The position numbers and the translations under genes are program-made. Of a DNA stretch of 64,000 nt, positions 24,961 to 39,124 are shown piece by piece; the first letter of the stretch is position 1; each line of letters begins with the position of its first letter. The DNA is from Phylloscopus collybita. Taxonomy: Eukaryota; Chordata; Aves; Passeriformes; Phylloscopidae. The stretch lies in NCBI GenBank assembly GCA_027886175.1, contig JAJNNQ010000009.1, forward strand, positions 22,929,501 through 22,993,500, in the 5' to 3' direction. The notes under the pieces were generated by a model, which made no database searches, was not told where the DNA came from, and saw only the letters and a program-made list of their open reading frames with translations.

Positions 24961-27900
24961 TATTACATATATTTAAGTAAGAAAAAATACTTAAAATGTA
25001 AGGGATAATGAATTCACTTTGCACAGAACACCTCATTTTTTCCTCTGTATAAAGCAAAACAGCTTGTAAATAATTTGTATGTTAAAGTACTATATGTATA
25101 CACAAACAAAAAAAAAGATTCTAGAGGTTGAATTTATTATATGAATTCTCCTTGGGAAGCAGTGAAACGACACAGCCAACCAAACTGAAATCTGTTTGTG
25201 GTGACAGTTGAGGTGGTACTTCTTTTCTGTCACCATTCAGAGGTGACACTAAAGACCAGTGTATGTGCATTTGGACTGGCAGGGGTGACTGCCAGTAACT
25301 TCAGTGACTTCAGTGACTCAGATTTCCAAGTACAATCTGTGCAGTGATTGGACAGGGATAGGGATATCTGTGCCCTTCTCATTTTTAGTATTACCCAGAA
25401 AGGAACCCAAGATCAAAAATACTCCTCTCTTGCTATATTCACTGTCTTCTTGTAGTATAGTATTTTGCTTCCTACATACTTGTTTTTCCTCTATCTTGAT
25501 TCCCTTATAAGCTAAAATAATTTAATCAAGCTTTACCAACGATAGTGTATCTTTCCTGTTCAGCTGTACATTGGGCTTTCAAATTCAAGGCAGTTACCCT
25601 GAACAAATTGTTTTTTTGCCTGAAAATGTAATTTTCTTTTGCTTTTCAATGTCAGTATTAAAGTCAGGGTTCTTCTCTCCCACTCCCTGAGTTTCTCCAC
25701 CTGTAAAATGTAAGTCATCCCTCATGCAAAAAGCTTTAAGACCTGCTGCTGAAAATATTATATGACAACTGGATACAAATAATTTATTAGGTTAAATTGC
25801 ACTGGTTCCTTACAAAATAAATACCATATTTATTTTGGGGTTGTGGGTTAAAATACAGCTGGACCAAGAGAAATTAAAATCCAAACCATAAACTAGTTAA
25901 TAGTTTTATCTCATGTGACTGTAGAAGATGTCCCCCTTTTATAGTCTCACTACTATTTCTGGTCTGCTAATATGTGTGGTATGTCACAGTATTACTATGG
26001 ATTGACAAATTTAGGAGAGCAAAGGAAGTCAAAATCCTTAGTGGAAAAGATGAATCAAAGCCCAGGGATTACAAGTTTGGTTTTTCAGGATCCTTCTGAT
26101 GACTTTGTCTGATTTTCACTTTAGAGTCAAAAGTTTATTAAATTCTCCCTTCTAATTCTTTTTTCATTAAACTTAAAAAGCGTAAACAAATGTCAATAAC
26201 AGGAAGAAAAATATGTTGTTATAGAGTTCTACATTCTTCTGACACGATACTGTAACTTGCACATTTCAGATCTAACTTTTGTGTCATGCTTAGTATGCAC
26301 AAATAGCAGAGCTTTAGAGCTGCCTGTATTCCAGGCATGGGAGATTCACACTGGCAGGGACTTTTAGTGATAGAAGAAAAGCTTTGATACATCCTTTTAT
26401 TTCCCCACAACCAAGCTTAAGGGATCCACAGAGCAGGAACGGTGCCTGTGCTATGGTGCTACCCCATTGCTCTAGCTGGGTGTGGTTTTGCTAATTGTAC
26501 TAACATGAATTAAGAGGCACAATCTTGGTTATAAGTTCCGTTTCTTTGGTGGAAGACTTTAAACTGGACTTTATGAACCACTCATGAAGTGCTTTCTAAC
26601 ACTAACACCACCAACTGTTCCTTGTATTAAAACAAAGACCATTATTCACAGAAAACTTAATACCTTTTTGACTGTACTTTTCAATATACTGTAAATGATA
26701 TTTTTTATAATTTACACTCCTCAGCAAATGTTCATAATAAGAAAACAAAAAACACAGGGTTTTTTTATCATCTACTCATAGTTGAGATACTGCATTTTTA
26801 AAAATATATTAGGGTCTAGAGGGCAACTGTCTCTTCTCTTGCTCAGGATGGGTTTTGACTTCTGTCTTTTGTTTTAGGACATTTTTTTTCATTCCAGCAA
26901 GTGACATTCTTGTATTTTTATGAAATGATGTAAAATAAATGGGGAAATCCATGTAAGTTAAAAAAAAGGTTATTTAATAACTTTCAACAATTTTGGAAAT
27001 CACCTGTTCTTCTTAAAACTACTTCTTTTTTTAGGGAAGAACTTGATTTAGATCTGTGTACTTAAAATGCTTTAGCTTTTGATAAAATGCATATTTTTCA
27101 CTGAAAAAGATGTTACAGCTTTTTCCTGTGAACACAACTAGTGAATTAAATATATTTTCCACAGCTTACATCACTTTACAGTAGTCTGTGACACAACTGA
27201 AACAATAGTTTCACAGATCCCTTTTACGATATTTGTCTGAAGCTATTTCAATGTCTTTATATGAAGGAACAGAAGGCAGAAAGGAACAAAAAATTGGATT
27301 AATTTTAATGTGTATGATAAGGTAGCTAGAGTAAGGGTATCTCTGGATTATGCAGCATTAATACAGATGCAGTACTAGAAGTATAGATATAGAAATACAT
27401 TTCTACTAATGGCAAAACATTATATAATACATGCATATGACAAAAAATGACACTTATTTCCTCAGCATTATTTCACAATCACCTCCTTTGCTTCCTACTG
27501 CTATTGTTGCCCTCAATAATGAGAATTTCAGTTCTGGCATTCATATGGCTACATTTCTTATAGCATGGCTTGGATTCTGAACATAGGTACATTGCTGTGA
27601 ATCCAGCTTCACACCAGCAGTGCTGATGAAGGTGCTCTGGTCTTTCATCCTGCTCACATATAAAGAACACAAATCAGGTTCTGTTGTCTCTTTTATTCCT
27701 ATACATTAACCTGAATACGTGCAAGACAGACATGCTCCTATATTCAGCAATGCTACAGCTGGACCTGGAGGTTCTCAGCTCCCTTTGAGCATCTGCTAAA
27801 ACCACTTGGTTTCCAAAAACTTGGAAATGCTTTCACGGTCATCATTGAAAAACTCTGTTAGGGTTATATTCTCTACTGGAACTATTGTGTTGCCCTTGCA

Positions 27901-28628
27901 GTTCATTTTTTATAGTTTCTTTATTTAGATATGTTTTTTAAAACATAGCTGTTAGAAAAGGATTCATCATTTTTAGATGATGAATTATTTTCTGCCTTGT
28001 GGAACAACCTCAGTAGGCAGTTCAGGCACACACATATGGACAGCTAAAAGCCTGAAAACCTGGAAATTTTGCTAGAGATTGCAAGTGTTTCCAGAGTGAA
28101 GTGATAGCTGAGTTGAGTTTCTTAGGATGACATGCTGCACTTAGCTATCTAAGTTCAACCACAGATGCCTAAATCTTCTCTTTTTGATGTGGATTTCAGT
28201 TTTACCTTAGCTGGAATACAGCTTAGAGATATTTGCCACTCTCCTGTCATGTAAGCAATGAAAAATTTCAAGGTTTATCCTCCTCATTTTTCTTTGATAA
28301 AGACTTTACTAGAGCACATCAAGCATTTCAGTTTAATGATAAAGTACAAGCAACAGCTTAAGGCTGGGAAGTGAATGAGTGAAAGAGGTTTGGAAATGGT
28401 ATATGCAGTAGTTGATCAGAAACAAAGCTAACAAAAATAACACCAGATGAAATCCACATAAAAATCCTTTAACTGGTATGTAAGTATCCACAAGAGTGTG
28501 CCATGCTCATTTTCTGCCCTGCCTGCCACTGTAGGTTCCTAATGTCACTGGGGGTGGGGTGCCTATCCAACCCTGCTTTGACAAACATCCATGTAGGAGA
28601 ATGGGTGTAGCCCTGTTTGTGCCTGAAA
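24961..28628. other. Unassigned AT-rich non-coding stretch
   Basis: ORFs here are at most about 68 codons and resemble no protein. No recognisable repeat was seen before the LTR at 28,629. The part 28,490-28,628 is GC-richer and could belong to the LTR's flank. Confidence 0.4.
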
Positions 28629-28815
28629 TGTTTTGGTTTTCTGAAACTCTTTTCCCAGAGAGTTTTCTGTAAACAAGAGACATGTTTTTCTAACTGTAAC
28701 TTTGTTTACATTCTTTCCCTAGGAGGGGCTTCTTCTTGATGTCTCCCTGGTTTTACCAATGTGATTGAAAAAGTCTGTCTTTGTTTCACCAATTGAGTTG
28801 TTCTCTGTAGAATAG

Positions 28816-28823
28816 TATAAAAG
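28816..28823 (+). promoter_or_regulatory. TATA box of the family B LTR
   Basis: TATAAAAG lies after ACCAATGTGATTGA and CACCAATTGAG; the inverted copy has TATAAAGG at the same place. Conserved position in both copies supports a promoter role in the ancestral virus; present activity is unknown. Confidence 0.65.
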
Positions 28824-28847
28824 GGAAAAAAAAAAACCCATCCCAGA

Positions 28848-28853
28848 AATAAA
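28848..28853 (+). promoter_or_regulatory. Polyadenylation signal of the family B LTR
   Basis: AATAAA lies about 30 bp after the TATA box and is kept in the inverted copy (TTTATT at 43,114-43,119). It marks a very short distance between promoter and poly(A) signal. Confidence 0.65.
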
Positions 28854-28907
28854 CACAGCCATTTTCAGCCCTCTGAGTCAGAGTCTGTGTCGCTGTGGTG
28901 TATAACA

Positions 28908-30089
28908 GAGTCAAATGGGGACCTGCTTTCTGCAAAGAGGTCCACTGCAATGCTGACCACGAGGGTGGGGACAGACAGCCTGCTCATGCTTGACACATGG
29001 CTTGATGTGTCAAGACAGCACCACCCAAGGCAAGAGCCCTCAGGGCAGAGATGGGAGGTAACACCCTCTAAGGAGAAGCATCCATGCTGACCTTCAAGAC
29101 ATGTGCAAACATGCTTCCCACTCCCTTCTGTTCATGGAAACAAACTAGACAATCATGTCAGTTATGCTTATTGTTTTTACTTGATTGCTTTTCAGAAATA
29201 AATTAAACTCTTGCTTGTAGCAAGGGGACACCCTGAGAATGGGCTCAATTTATAGAGAAGCAAGTGTTGTCTGATGTGCATAGCTTCAAATGTAAGAAAC
29301 AGTGATAGTCACTGAATGGTACTCTGCAGCATTAAACTTACTCCCTCTGTGAGCAGCATGTCTTTTCAGGATTAACAATTTATGAAGTTAATGCACATGT
29401 AAGTATGCAGCTGTCTTTTTCTATTTTTAATAACCAAAAAGAAAATGTCACCAAGTAAAGGAGAAAAAAGCTGTTTCTCAGTTGAGACTGCACAGAATAG
29501 AGTGGCAGAGTTATTATCTGTGCTGTAAAATGGTACTAACAAATTTTGTCATGGAGTTTAGAAATACCAGATGGACCAAAAAATTTAAACTCTTTTCATT
29601 TTGCTTTTATATTATTATTGAAGTGTTCTTTGAAAGAACTTATTTTAACTCCGATGGTAAAATGAATACTAACCTATGTGTAGCTTTGTATAAACAAGCA
29701 TTAAACAAAACTATTTGAGATATTTCACTATTTAATTGGATTTTTTTTCTGTTTTACACAAGACTTAATACAAATAGTCCTTTATTTTTCTGGGCATTTT
29801 ATGTATGAAAAATCCATAAGTGCTTTGCAAAACTACATACATGAAGGAAAAACTTGCAGTGTTTATTTGTAAACATGTATTTTTCTGCTTACCACCGATT
29901 TCTGGGACTTTGGTAGTAGATGTGCTACAAATACTTTGACAGGAAAAGAATCTGCAGCTTCATGAAAAGCTGAATTTTGAGCAATAAATATTTTGTTAGG
30001 ATATCAATACAATTTCTCACTCATTTGAAAAGTATTGCAAAACTTGTGCAGTAATGATCTGCAAAAAGCCAGAAGAAGAGGACTGATAC
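28908..30089. other. Unassigned non-coding stretch after the LTR
   Basis: The first 190 bp (to about 29,090) is GC-richer (for example CAGAGATGGGAGGTAACACC) and could be remaining retroviral internal sequence, but no conserved viral motif is visible. The rest is ordinary AT-rich DNA. Confidence 0.4.
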
Positions 30090-30640
30090 AGGAATACAAA
30101 GGTAACCATAGACTTGACTACATGGGAGGTGAAGATGAAAATTGAAATTGAGCTGGAGAAAAGTGGGTTCTTTTGTTCAGAATCATACTTGAGATGAATC
30201 TCATTTAATATCTGTAGTAATGACCTTCACAAAGAAGCATGCTGCAGAAAGGTGGCGACACAAAGTTATAAGATATTAAAGAGGAAAAATCAAATGAGGT
30301 GATGCTGAAGACCTAAATAATTGAAACAGGATGGAAAGTAATGGTACAAAAGCACATCTTGGAAATGATCAACAAGAATTTCTTCTTTAAGCATCTGAGT
30401 GGAAACAAAAGGAGAGCAAAGAATTGGTTGTGCTAATTGATCATAGTACCCCTGGACAAAGTAATACAGTCATTAAGGAAGAAGTTGTAGGCAATTCCAA
30501 AAGATAACAAGTGAGGAATACCCAGAAGGAAAAACAGTACTGCTCTGCAAGGTACAGGTAAGACCTGACCCAGAATACTGTGTTTAATTATGGCTTCTCA
30601 CACTTATGAAAGACAATTCAAATTACAGAAAGTGCTTCTA
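30090..30640 (+). mobile_element. Old, diverged CR1 LINE fragment (internal to 3' part)
   Basis: Weak but ordered CR1 text: ATTGAGCTGGAGAAAAGTGG, TAATGACCTTCACAAAGAAG, GGTGGCGACACAAAG, TTGGTTGTGCTAATTGATCA, and finally CAGAATACTGTGTTTAATTA followed by TGGCTTCTCACACTTATG. The last phrase is the CR1 GAGTACTGTGTTCAGTT block. Divergence is much higher than in the 16.3-kb copy, so it is an older insertion. Confidence 0.6.
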
Positions 30641-33600
30641 GCTTTTTTCCTCTTTTTTTTTAATATATATATTTTTTAATTTGAAAGCCCAAAAGAAGAA
30701 AAAGCAATGCAAACAGAAATGGAAGTATTGGTACAAAAATAGGTTGATTTTAACCTGTTATGAGTTCAAAAGCTTTCTAACAAGCCAAAACAACAAGGTT
30801 TTCCAGTTTGATAAGTTTATACACATGTGGTTGCTTGAGATAGTACAAATTCAGTAAAATGGGTATTGCCTTCCAGCCACATTTATGATGAAATCCCGAA
30901 ATTAGCTACAGCTTAGGGTTGGATCTGCATAGATAATTTCCTTATAGGTACTTCTCAAAATCTTTTGATAAATTAAGGCAAAAAAACAACAAAAGCAAAA
31001 CCAGGTTTTCCTTGAATTGCTTGTGCTGTGGGCCGACGGATTTTCTTCTGGGATTTGCACTCTTAGCAGCTTTGCATCTCACATCCACTCTCAGCTGCCC
31101 CCAGTGAGGGCACCAGGCAGAAGAAATCTTTCTTCCCTTTGCCCAGCCTACATAACAGTGCAAGGCACCAGTTTACAGAAAAATGAATGCAACCTGCTTT
31201 CTGTCATGACTCACAATGAAGCTGATCAGTTATACAAACCCCAAATTTTTATAAATCCTGCATTCTGCCCAGAAAAACAAGCAAAAGCCACCTACCCAGC
31301 AGGTCTTCCCAGGAATTTGCTCTACAGCTGGAAGTAACACGCATTGTATACATGGTGCTACAAACATGGTGATTAACAGCCAAGCTCTGAGAAGAGCATG
31401 GGGAACCAAGAAAGTGTGCCATTCTGTCAAGAAAGGGCTGCAAAATATTTTGGAGGCTGATGAGAATAATGATAGAAAGAAAAAAAAAAACCAAAAAACC
31501 TCCACACAACAAAAAAAAACTGCAGAAACTTTATACTGGTAGGAGACAGGATGAGACTGTGTTAGAAGATCTGCCAGATTCAAACAGCTTTTATTATCTA
31601 TTTAAAACTATACATGATGCTCTTGATCTTTTGGAAACTGTCTTAACAACTCTGTTTATGTGTAATGATAGCAGGTCCACCTTTTACTGAAACCCTGTCA
31701 TCATAATTGGAGAGTATGTACCCAACATGCTGTTGATTTCATGAGACTTCATCACTTCCTTGGCTGTCAGTCTCAGCAATTGCAATGTTATGTTCCTTCC
31801 TCCCACACTGTAATTTCTTTAGCACAGGGCAGGCAGTGGAGCATGATGTTTATGCTGCTATCTCCACTGCTGTTGCTACTTCACCGAATGCATCTGTGAT
31901 ACAAGTTGCTCAACCATTATGAGAATAATAATGTATTATGAAGCAGGATACTTATTATGCTAGAATTATTCAGTAACAATATTTTTAATGTATATTAAAT
32001 TCCATCCTACAATTTGCATAGAGCTGACTATAAGTCTTGAACAAAACACAAATAATTGTAATTCAGAGCCATTATTGGTACAGTTATGAAGTCAATTCAT
32101 ACACATAAGAAAACCTTTATGGTTTCAGAAAGGTAAGTCTTTTGGGGTTATGTTAATAACTTGTTTCCTTAGTTTATCTGCATTAAGGATCAATTACTCT
32201 GTTTAGAAAAGAAACAGTATACTATGCTTATTTTTGGGACAATATGTAGCAAACTTTTATCCTTTGAAGGTCTCAGCAGCAACTAAATAGAATATTCACT
32301 ACCATCAGATACTAAATATCTGTCCATTGAAGAAGAACTTTTATGGTTTCTTTCATATTTCTTTTGAAAAACATACATTTATATTTATACACCTGTGCTA
32401 TGATTCCAGGAGGGAAACTTAAGACTTAAAATCCCTTTGGAAGCCAAAGCAATATATCTTTTTTGTAATATATTTATTAGGCAGATACCTGCCTACATCA
32501 ACACAAGTGGTCATCAACAGGAGCAGAATTCAAGGGACATATATAAGCTGCAAGGGCAGACATCCTCTGATAGATTTTGCTGAAGGGGGACAAAAGATCT
32601 AAAGTTTAAATTCTCTGCTCTTCCCTTTGCACCTCTGGAAAAGGTTATTACCCTCAAAACAGTAAAGAAAATAATGTGCTAGCACCTCTGGCACCTCAAT
32701 TCACAGCCCGATAAACAAATCTATTAACAAAACAACACTACAGTGTTGCATCAATAGATACCACTTTTGTTTGGTTCTAACATGGTAGATCAGAGATGTT
32801 CCTTTTATCACTGAGATACCATGTATTTCTAATACAAACAACAGTGCAGCCTTTTAACTCATATTTTAGAAGCTGTTTTGCTCAATAATCCTGTAGTTCA
32901 TAGATAATATTCTTGGTGAGCAGGTTTCTTGATATGTAGAAAATACTCTACCCATAATAGAATATATTTAATATGATGACTTTATATTCTATAATTTCAT
33001 CATTAACACTTACTGAAAATTAAGAGAAAATGTGGATCGATATAACACCTAATTAATTAGCATCACAGTGTGCAGAAAATGCAACATAAATGCAACATAT
33101 CATATACTATGGAGAGTTATTGTGCAGATTATCTATTATGACTTGTATTGGGACAGCAGATGTAGTATACAAGATGAGGCCCACATAAAGTAATTTTCAT
33201 TGATTTTACTGATATCAGTGATATTATTTGAAAATATCCATTTGGACTTATTTTTCAAAATTTTACATAGCCCAGTCCAAACATTCCACTGCTCTGCACA
33301 GGCATTTAAGTGTTGATTTTCTTCAGCCTACAACCTAAATTAATGGAATACAGTAAAAACTTTGAATTGTAGCATAAGGCTGAATTGTGCAAAGAAAACC
33401 TGTACAGAAATACATAATAATAAATACAAGAACACTCATGGAAAACTCTACTGATCAAGGATTGGCCAGACGCTGAGTTTTGGCAGTGTTCCCTGAACAG
33501 TGATACGTAATGCCAACAAGCTCTTTTTCAGACAGTGTTTGGGCACAGCTTTAAGGAGAGTGTGGGTCAGGGTCTGTTCTCACAAGGTCAGTTGCACATG

Positions 33601-36600
33601 GCCACAGTGGTTTTGGGTGAAGAGATGTTTAGTGCATAAATGGAGACCTTTTGTCTCAGAAACAGCTTGGGTTTGTTGTTTTTTTTTTAAGTTGGTACAA
33701 AGAACACAGTACAGATGGCCAAAATTGACTTAGCACTCACTTCTGCTTAGCTTTCTTCTATTTCTGTGCTGAGAAGCCTAAGAAATAGTTCATGAGGGAT
33801 CAAAACCATACAATCTAACTGGTGTTGGACAAGCACTTCTGCCTGAGTCTGCTTTGCTGCTGTTTTTCGCTAATGACCATATGCAGAGACAGAGAGCTAA
33901 CAGGCATTACTTAACCCTACAGTAGCTCTGACACTGTTGAGCTCTCCTCAACAGCCCCCCCATGCCTTCAGTGCTGCAGTGTGCCACAGAGTCACTCCTC
34001 TGAAGTCTAGAGATACCTACTGATACAAGACACTCGGTACAAGAAGTGAGGGGCCAGTCATTTCTCCAGCGGTATCTCCAAACGCAACACATGTGCATTA
34101 CAGTTTAGCAAGGTATTACAGCTCAAATCATTAGGAGTTTCTTGTTGCAAAATGGCTTGGAACAAAGAAAGCAATTCTAGCTTGAAAGCAGATTTGCATA
34201 CAGGGGCTTAATTTATCAAACTGTGGGATGTATTTTGGAAAAAGAGAGAATACAAATAAAGAAAAGGAGAACCATATTTAAGATGATTATGCCTTCCAAT
34301 TACATACATCTTTACTCCCTGTACTTATCTTTGGACATTAGAGCTTCTATTTTCCAAATAAAACACCTCAACACCTTAATTGAAAACAAATATATTGAAA
34401 AAAAGAGGAAGAAGCATTTCCTGATCCTGTAAAGTGATATAAAGCCAGCAAAGAGCACAATAAGAAATACAGCCTAATTGGTGATAAAATGTCAATATTC
34501 CAATAGATATATACCAGCAGTTCATTAGATTTAATTAGGCTCTCTCAGCAAGCAATAAATCATGTAAAAGATGAATTGAGAAATAAGTCAACTGACTGCT
34601 GGGAAACACTCATAGGTTGGTGTACCAAGGCTAATCTTTAGAGTAAAGTAAGAACTAGCCCAGACATGTTAAACAGAGGATTTGAAAAAAAAGAGCAATG
34701 TCTAATATTAGTACAGGATTAAGAGATTAGAAAAAGGCACTGTTGATCTACTCAGGTTCTAATAATGATCTCATTTATAGATATAATAAAAAAGTATTAA
34801 GAAAGACTCAAATGAAAGGAAGCACTAGACTGGAAAACTGGGCCGGTTACGCACAGCCCCATTCTGAAAACTGGTAACAATTATTGTGCAGCACGTGGAC
34901 ACTGCAGCTTCACCCTCTCTTCAGCAGGGCTCCATGGAGCTGACCCTCTACACTCATCAACTGGATTAAAACCTGCAGTTCACAGGGTGTGCATGGAAAA
35001 TGAAATGCAAATGAGCTGGTGGTCACATTTGCAGGATCAGGGCACAAGAGCAGCAAGTGCAACACATGCTGGCTGAGCATACAAAACCAATCAGAAAAAG
35101 GGGAGATGAAGATGAAAAAATAAAAGCAGTAGTTCTTGCAGCACTGAAGAACAAAAATACAACAGAATTTAATGCATCTCTTGGAATAGAAACTATGCTT
35201 TTTTTTTGCTGAGATCAATTATGGGATTTTATTTTTCCATGGCTCTTCTCAGTTCTTCATTAAGAAGATGTCTGAAAAAAGCATGTGACATTTTAAAAAA
35301 CTTTAAAAGCACCTAAAATACAGAGCACACAAAGCAAAAGAAGGGGAGGTTTTGGGTTAATTTTGGTGGAGGCCAAGACACAATAGAAATCAGATTATAC
35401 AAGAAAACATATTTTCAGATTTCCTCAGACACTAACAACTGATTTTTTAAATAGTTTTGTTTTGGTTTTGGAACCTAACCACAACAGTTGTCAATTCTAC
35501 TTATTTAAAATTGACCAGATGAAATTTGGATAGAACTGACAAAAATACCATTTCCCACAGGACAGACCTTCTCTTGTCATGTGTAAAAAGCAATAAATAG
35601 CCTTCTTTTATTCAAAAGTCATGCTATGACCGTTTGCATTATGCCTTGAGACAGGCATTTAGTTTGCATATTACAGAGAATGGGACTCATGAGAGCAGAA
35701 GACCAAGTTTCTATGATTTTTGGCTTTCAGGAAGAAATTCTTTATTTTTTTAAACTTCTGCTTCTAAACCGACCTTGTGAAATTTTATAGCAGAAAGGAA
35801 GAGAGAGGAAAAGCTCTCCAAGTGTTTGTAGATTTAACCATTATTTTGTGTTTGTCATTTTTAACTGTATATTGATATTCTATGAAATTAGCTCAGTGGT
35901 AGATAGCCAGGAGTGGGGACTTATTTTCTTAACTCAGGTACAAAACACTCTCTGGCTCTGTGCTACCCTTCATTTTGTGACCATCCCAGATTACCAACAG
36001 CTAACACATTACATCAAAAATTATCCATGGCATATTTTCAGAGCTGCACCTGAGCACCAGGGCAGTACTAACATGCATCAAGTGTATCACTTCTGGCATC
36101 AGACAAGCTTCATCAACACTCGCTGAAGATGTGCTCTGCTGCCCTGTGTAGGCCTGTCCTGTGGGAGGCAAAGAGTGTCCAAGATCCGCTATGCCTTCAG
36201 TAGCTCATTCTTCTTAATTTTTTATTAATTTGGAGATTAATATTTTCAGTTTTTAAAAATTCAAAAGTTTTTATTTTCAGTTCTTAGAAATGGCAGAATA
36301 TTCATGCAACCTCTGCATGCTTGCTGTGTTTAAATGCATTATTACTGTGACAACATCCAATGAATCCACACAGAAAGGGGAAATTTGCTCTTCGCTACTG
36401 TGCCGGTTTTGGAAGACTGGAGCCTTTCTCTGGCATTTTCTGACAATAAGGTCTGCTAAATGTCTATTTTTCAATAAATTTGCTTGTAAAAATTGGTGGG
36501 GTTTCCCTATTGAATAAATATTTGTGAAAGGTTTAAATCTCCATGTAAATTTATTTGTTGGAGATTTTTTTATTATTATTACCTTTTAGAATGTAATTTA

Positions 36601-37560
36601 GATGTTAGATCATAGCCTTCTGGCAGTACTAAGCACTTAGTGTTCAAACTCTTCAGTGAAAGGACTCTTAAAATCATTTAGTTAGTAACTGCAACTCAGA
36701 CATGCAGCCATATCCTTTGACTCATGTAGAATATATATAGAGATAGAATATTTTTGATAATAACTTGAAGATGTGTTTAACTAATTCCAGTTCAGAAGAG
36801 TTGACCTTGGTGTGACAGAGTGCTTGATATGTGCTCAGTTTGAAATTATGTAGAGTAGCCTAGGTTTCCTGATGTCTTTTTGTGTTTTATTAAAGCCTAC
36901 TAATACGAAACATTAGTATATACTAAAATAAATATTTTTTTATATAAATTTTAAGAAAAGAGCATCAAACTCTCACCCAAATCAGTCTCTGTTTCCTGCA
37001 ACAACCATGCACTGAAATTTTGATGACGTTACAGAACAAGAATTAAGTGTGATTTGATTCTTGCAAACCATCCTGCATATTAATTTAAAAAAAAAATCAT
37101 TACAGATCATATGTCCAGTGGAAATGGGTTATTTAAGGGAGAATTTGACATTTAAATTTTGTTTCAAGCTGTTTGTGCAGAGGAAAGAAAATGAAAACAA
37201 ACAGCACCAGGCTGTTAGATCAATACAGAATAAAGTAACCCAGCTGAGGAAGCACTTTGATGATGGTTACACAAAACTATCTTCTGTTGATGCTTACATG
37301 GAATATTGTAATAATCACAGGAACAACCCTAAATAAAGTTCATTTGGTGTTTTCTGACACTGAGTCTGTATTTGGACAACAAACAGCATCTACCTCCCCC
37401 ATCACCTGTGTTGGCACCTTTAAAGCATTTGCTGGTAGTGTAAGAAAAGCTGTTTATGCTACAAAAAAATTGACACTGAATGAAAAGTACATCTGTACAA
37501 TGCAGAGCTGTCTGGCTAACCCTTCATAAACCCTGGCAAGACTAAAGTAAACATACAGGA
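30641..37560. other. Unassigned AT-rich non-coding stretch
   Basis: No repeat family or gene recognised over nearly 7 kb. Minor features are a T/A-rich run near 30,650-30,680, and an A-rich tract with CCAAAAAACC at 31,478-31,520. Small ORFs on both strands are AT-biased and unlike proteins. Confidence 0.4.
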
Positions 37561-37725
37561 TTGCTGAGGTTAGAATAGATCTCTGGGGATCACCTAATCC
37601 AAACTCCCACTCAAACCAAGATCAACTACAGCAGATTGCCTGGGACCATGCCCAGTCAAGTTCTGAGTATCTCCCAGGATGGACACTCCACAACGTCTCA
37701 GGGCAACCTATTTCAGTGTTTAACC
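37561..37725 (-). mobile_element. CR1 LINE fragment, minus strand
   Basis: Plus-strand text is the reverse complement of CR1: GAGGTTAGAATAGATCTCTG, GGGATCACCTAATCC, GATTGCCTGGGACCATGCCC, AGTATCTCCCAGGATGGACA, CTCCACAACGTCTCAGGGCA, ACCTATTTCAGTGTTTAACC. This is the usual 3' CR1 segment just inside the terminus. The 146-codon plus-strand ORF starting in it (37,636) is antisense to the repeat. Confidence 0.88.
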
Positions 37726-39124
37726 ACACCCACAATAAACCAGTGGCATACAGAGGCTTTCAGTCAGCATCAGGGCCACCTTTGGCAGACAGCAGGTGCA
37801 CAGACACAGAGCCTTTGCATTTCCAGTGCAGAAGATGCACCCAGAGCTGGCATTAGTGTAAGAGCTTGGACAGGGGAAAGAAATGAGAGCTTTACTGACT
37901 ACTTTCTCATGGAGATTCACAACATAGTTGGCCACCAAAGCAGCATCTTCTCACCATTTGTTGGGCTGCTGGAAATTCATCAAACTTTAAAATTAATGCA
38001 TGTTACTTTTGGGGAGACCAGGGAGAAGCAGGCTATTTTAGTCTCCATTTCCACTACAGAACACGGGAAAGCATAGAAGATAGAGGAGTGTTGTAACAGG
38101 TTATTACACTTTTGTACCCCAAGACCTGTACAGCTTCATATACAGGGTCAGAGTTACTGTGTCTACTTCGAAGTTTTCTGTACTTCTATTAGTATCCTCC
38201 CCAACACCTGTGCTTTCCTTACACTTTCCTTCAGATAAAGAAGTAAAATGCATTGATACTTCTAATAACTAATAGTTATAAAGAAGAAGAACTTCTTTCA
38301 AATTGTCATTTCTATCAAAATATTAAACCATTTGTAACAGCCATGTCTGATAAACACAAACATGAGGAAGATTATGCATTTTCCTATCCCTACATTTCTG
38401 TGTTTCATCAGAAATTTGTTCTTCAGAAAAGAATTCAAAGTATCTCTGGTTCAGGTATCTTTTTTTGCCATCTATCATACCATGTGTCACTGCATCACAG
38501 CCTATATGGCATTACTACTACACTGTGAAGAAAAGTGATTTATTTATTAACAGAGGTACATGGGCAGTAAACATCTATTTAGAAAATGGAAAATAAGTGA
38601 CTCTGAATTCAGTGCCTGCTGGAAATATTTTGAATGTTACACATAGCAGTTAATTTCTTTTATTCATTGACTATTCATCCAGATAATATGAGTATGTTCT
38701 AATGAAGCTAAATTTAACACCTATAAGTGTTCAGAAGGAAAGTGCTTTTCCTTTGGGATGCATATTAATTCATTTTTTTCTGCCTAACTAGTATGAGCAT
38801 CCAGACAAATTCCATGATGAGAAATTGATACTAACCACGTGCGGCGTAAAGTTGGTGATTTGTGACTGAATATTGATTTGAGTTTTGTATGAGACATCAA
38901 TTTCCCAGTAGTGATCCTTCTATAAGAAACTAAAGAATTCTGAATGTTTGTACTTTCTGAAGCTCAGAAGATTTTAAAGCTTAAGGAATATTGTGGTTTT
39001 TTAAATTTTAGGATACAAGAAACCTGAAGAAGGTTTTTTTAGGCTGGATGACACAAATCAGGCGGTGGACCATGACTTCAAAGTTCTATGTACAAGGTTT
39101 TAAGTACTTAAAGATCACAATTGC
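37726..39124. other. Unassigned stretch between CR1 and the LTR-like repeat
   Basis: The part to 38,076 stays open on plus for over 100 codons after the CR1 remnant but shows no known domain or splice signal. The remainder is AT-rich and featureless; text from about 39,010 may already belong to the repeat at 39,125. Confidence 0.4.

Larger units (their letters stand above)
28629..28907 (+). mobile_element. Solo LTR-like element, family B, plus strand
   Basis: Its sequence matches, in reverse complement, the element at 43,050-43,334 along its whole length: TGTTTTGGTTTTCTGAAACT, CCCAGAGAGTTTTCTGT, AACAAGAGACATGTTTTTCT, CCCTAGGAGGGGCTTCTTC, CTTGATGT, ACCAATGTGATTGA, then TATAAAAGGG, AATAAA and a tail CAGCCCTCTGAGTCAGAGTC then GTGTCGCTGT. 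Order and spacing (upstream CCAAT-like ACCAAT, TATA box, AATAAA about 30 bp later, short 3' end) fit a compact retroviral LTR of about 280 bp. Ends TG...ACA. No clean target-site duplication was seen and no internal viral gene is adjacent. Confidence 0.82.

Noticed and set aside
28887..29090. 67-codon plus-strand ORF after the family B LTR as a possible viral gag start
   Set aside because: No conserved retroviral motif, no primer-binding site recognised, and the frame closes at once.
37636..38076. 146-codon plus-strand ORF
   Set aside because: Its first third is antisense CR1, and the rest has no domain, splice signal or family resemblance.
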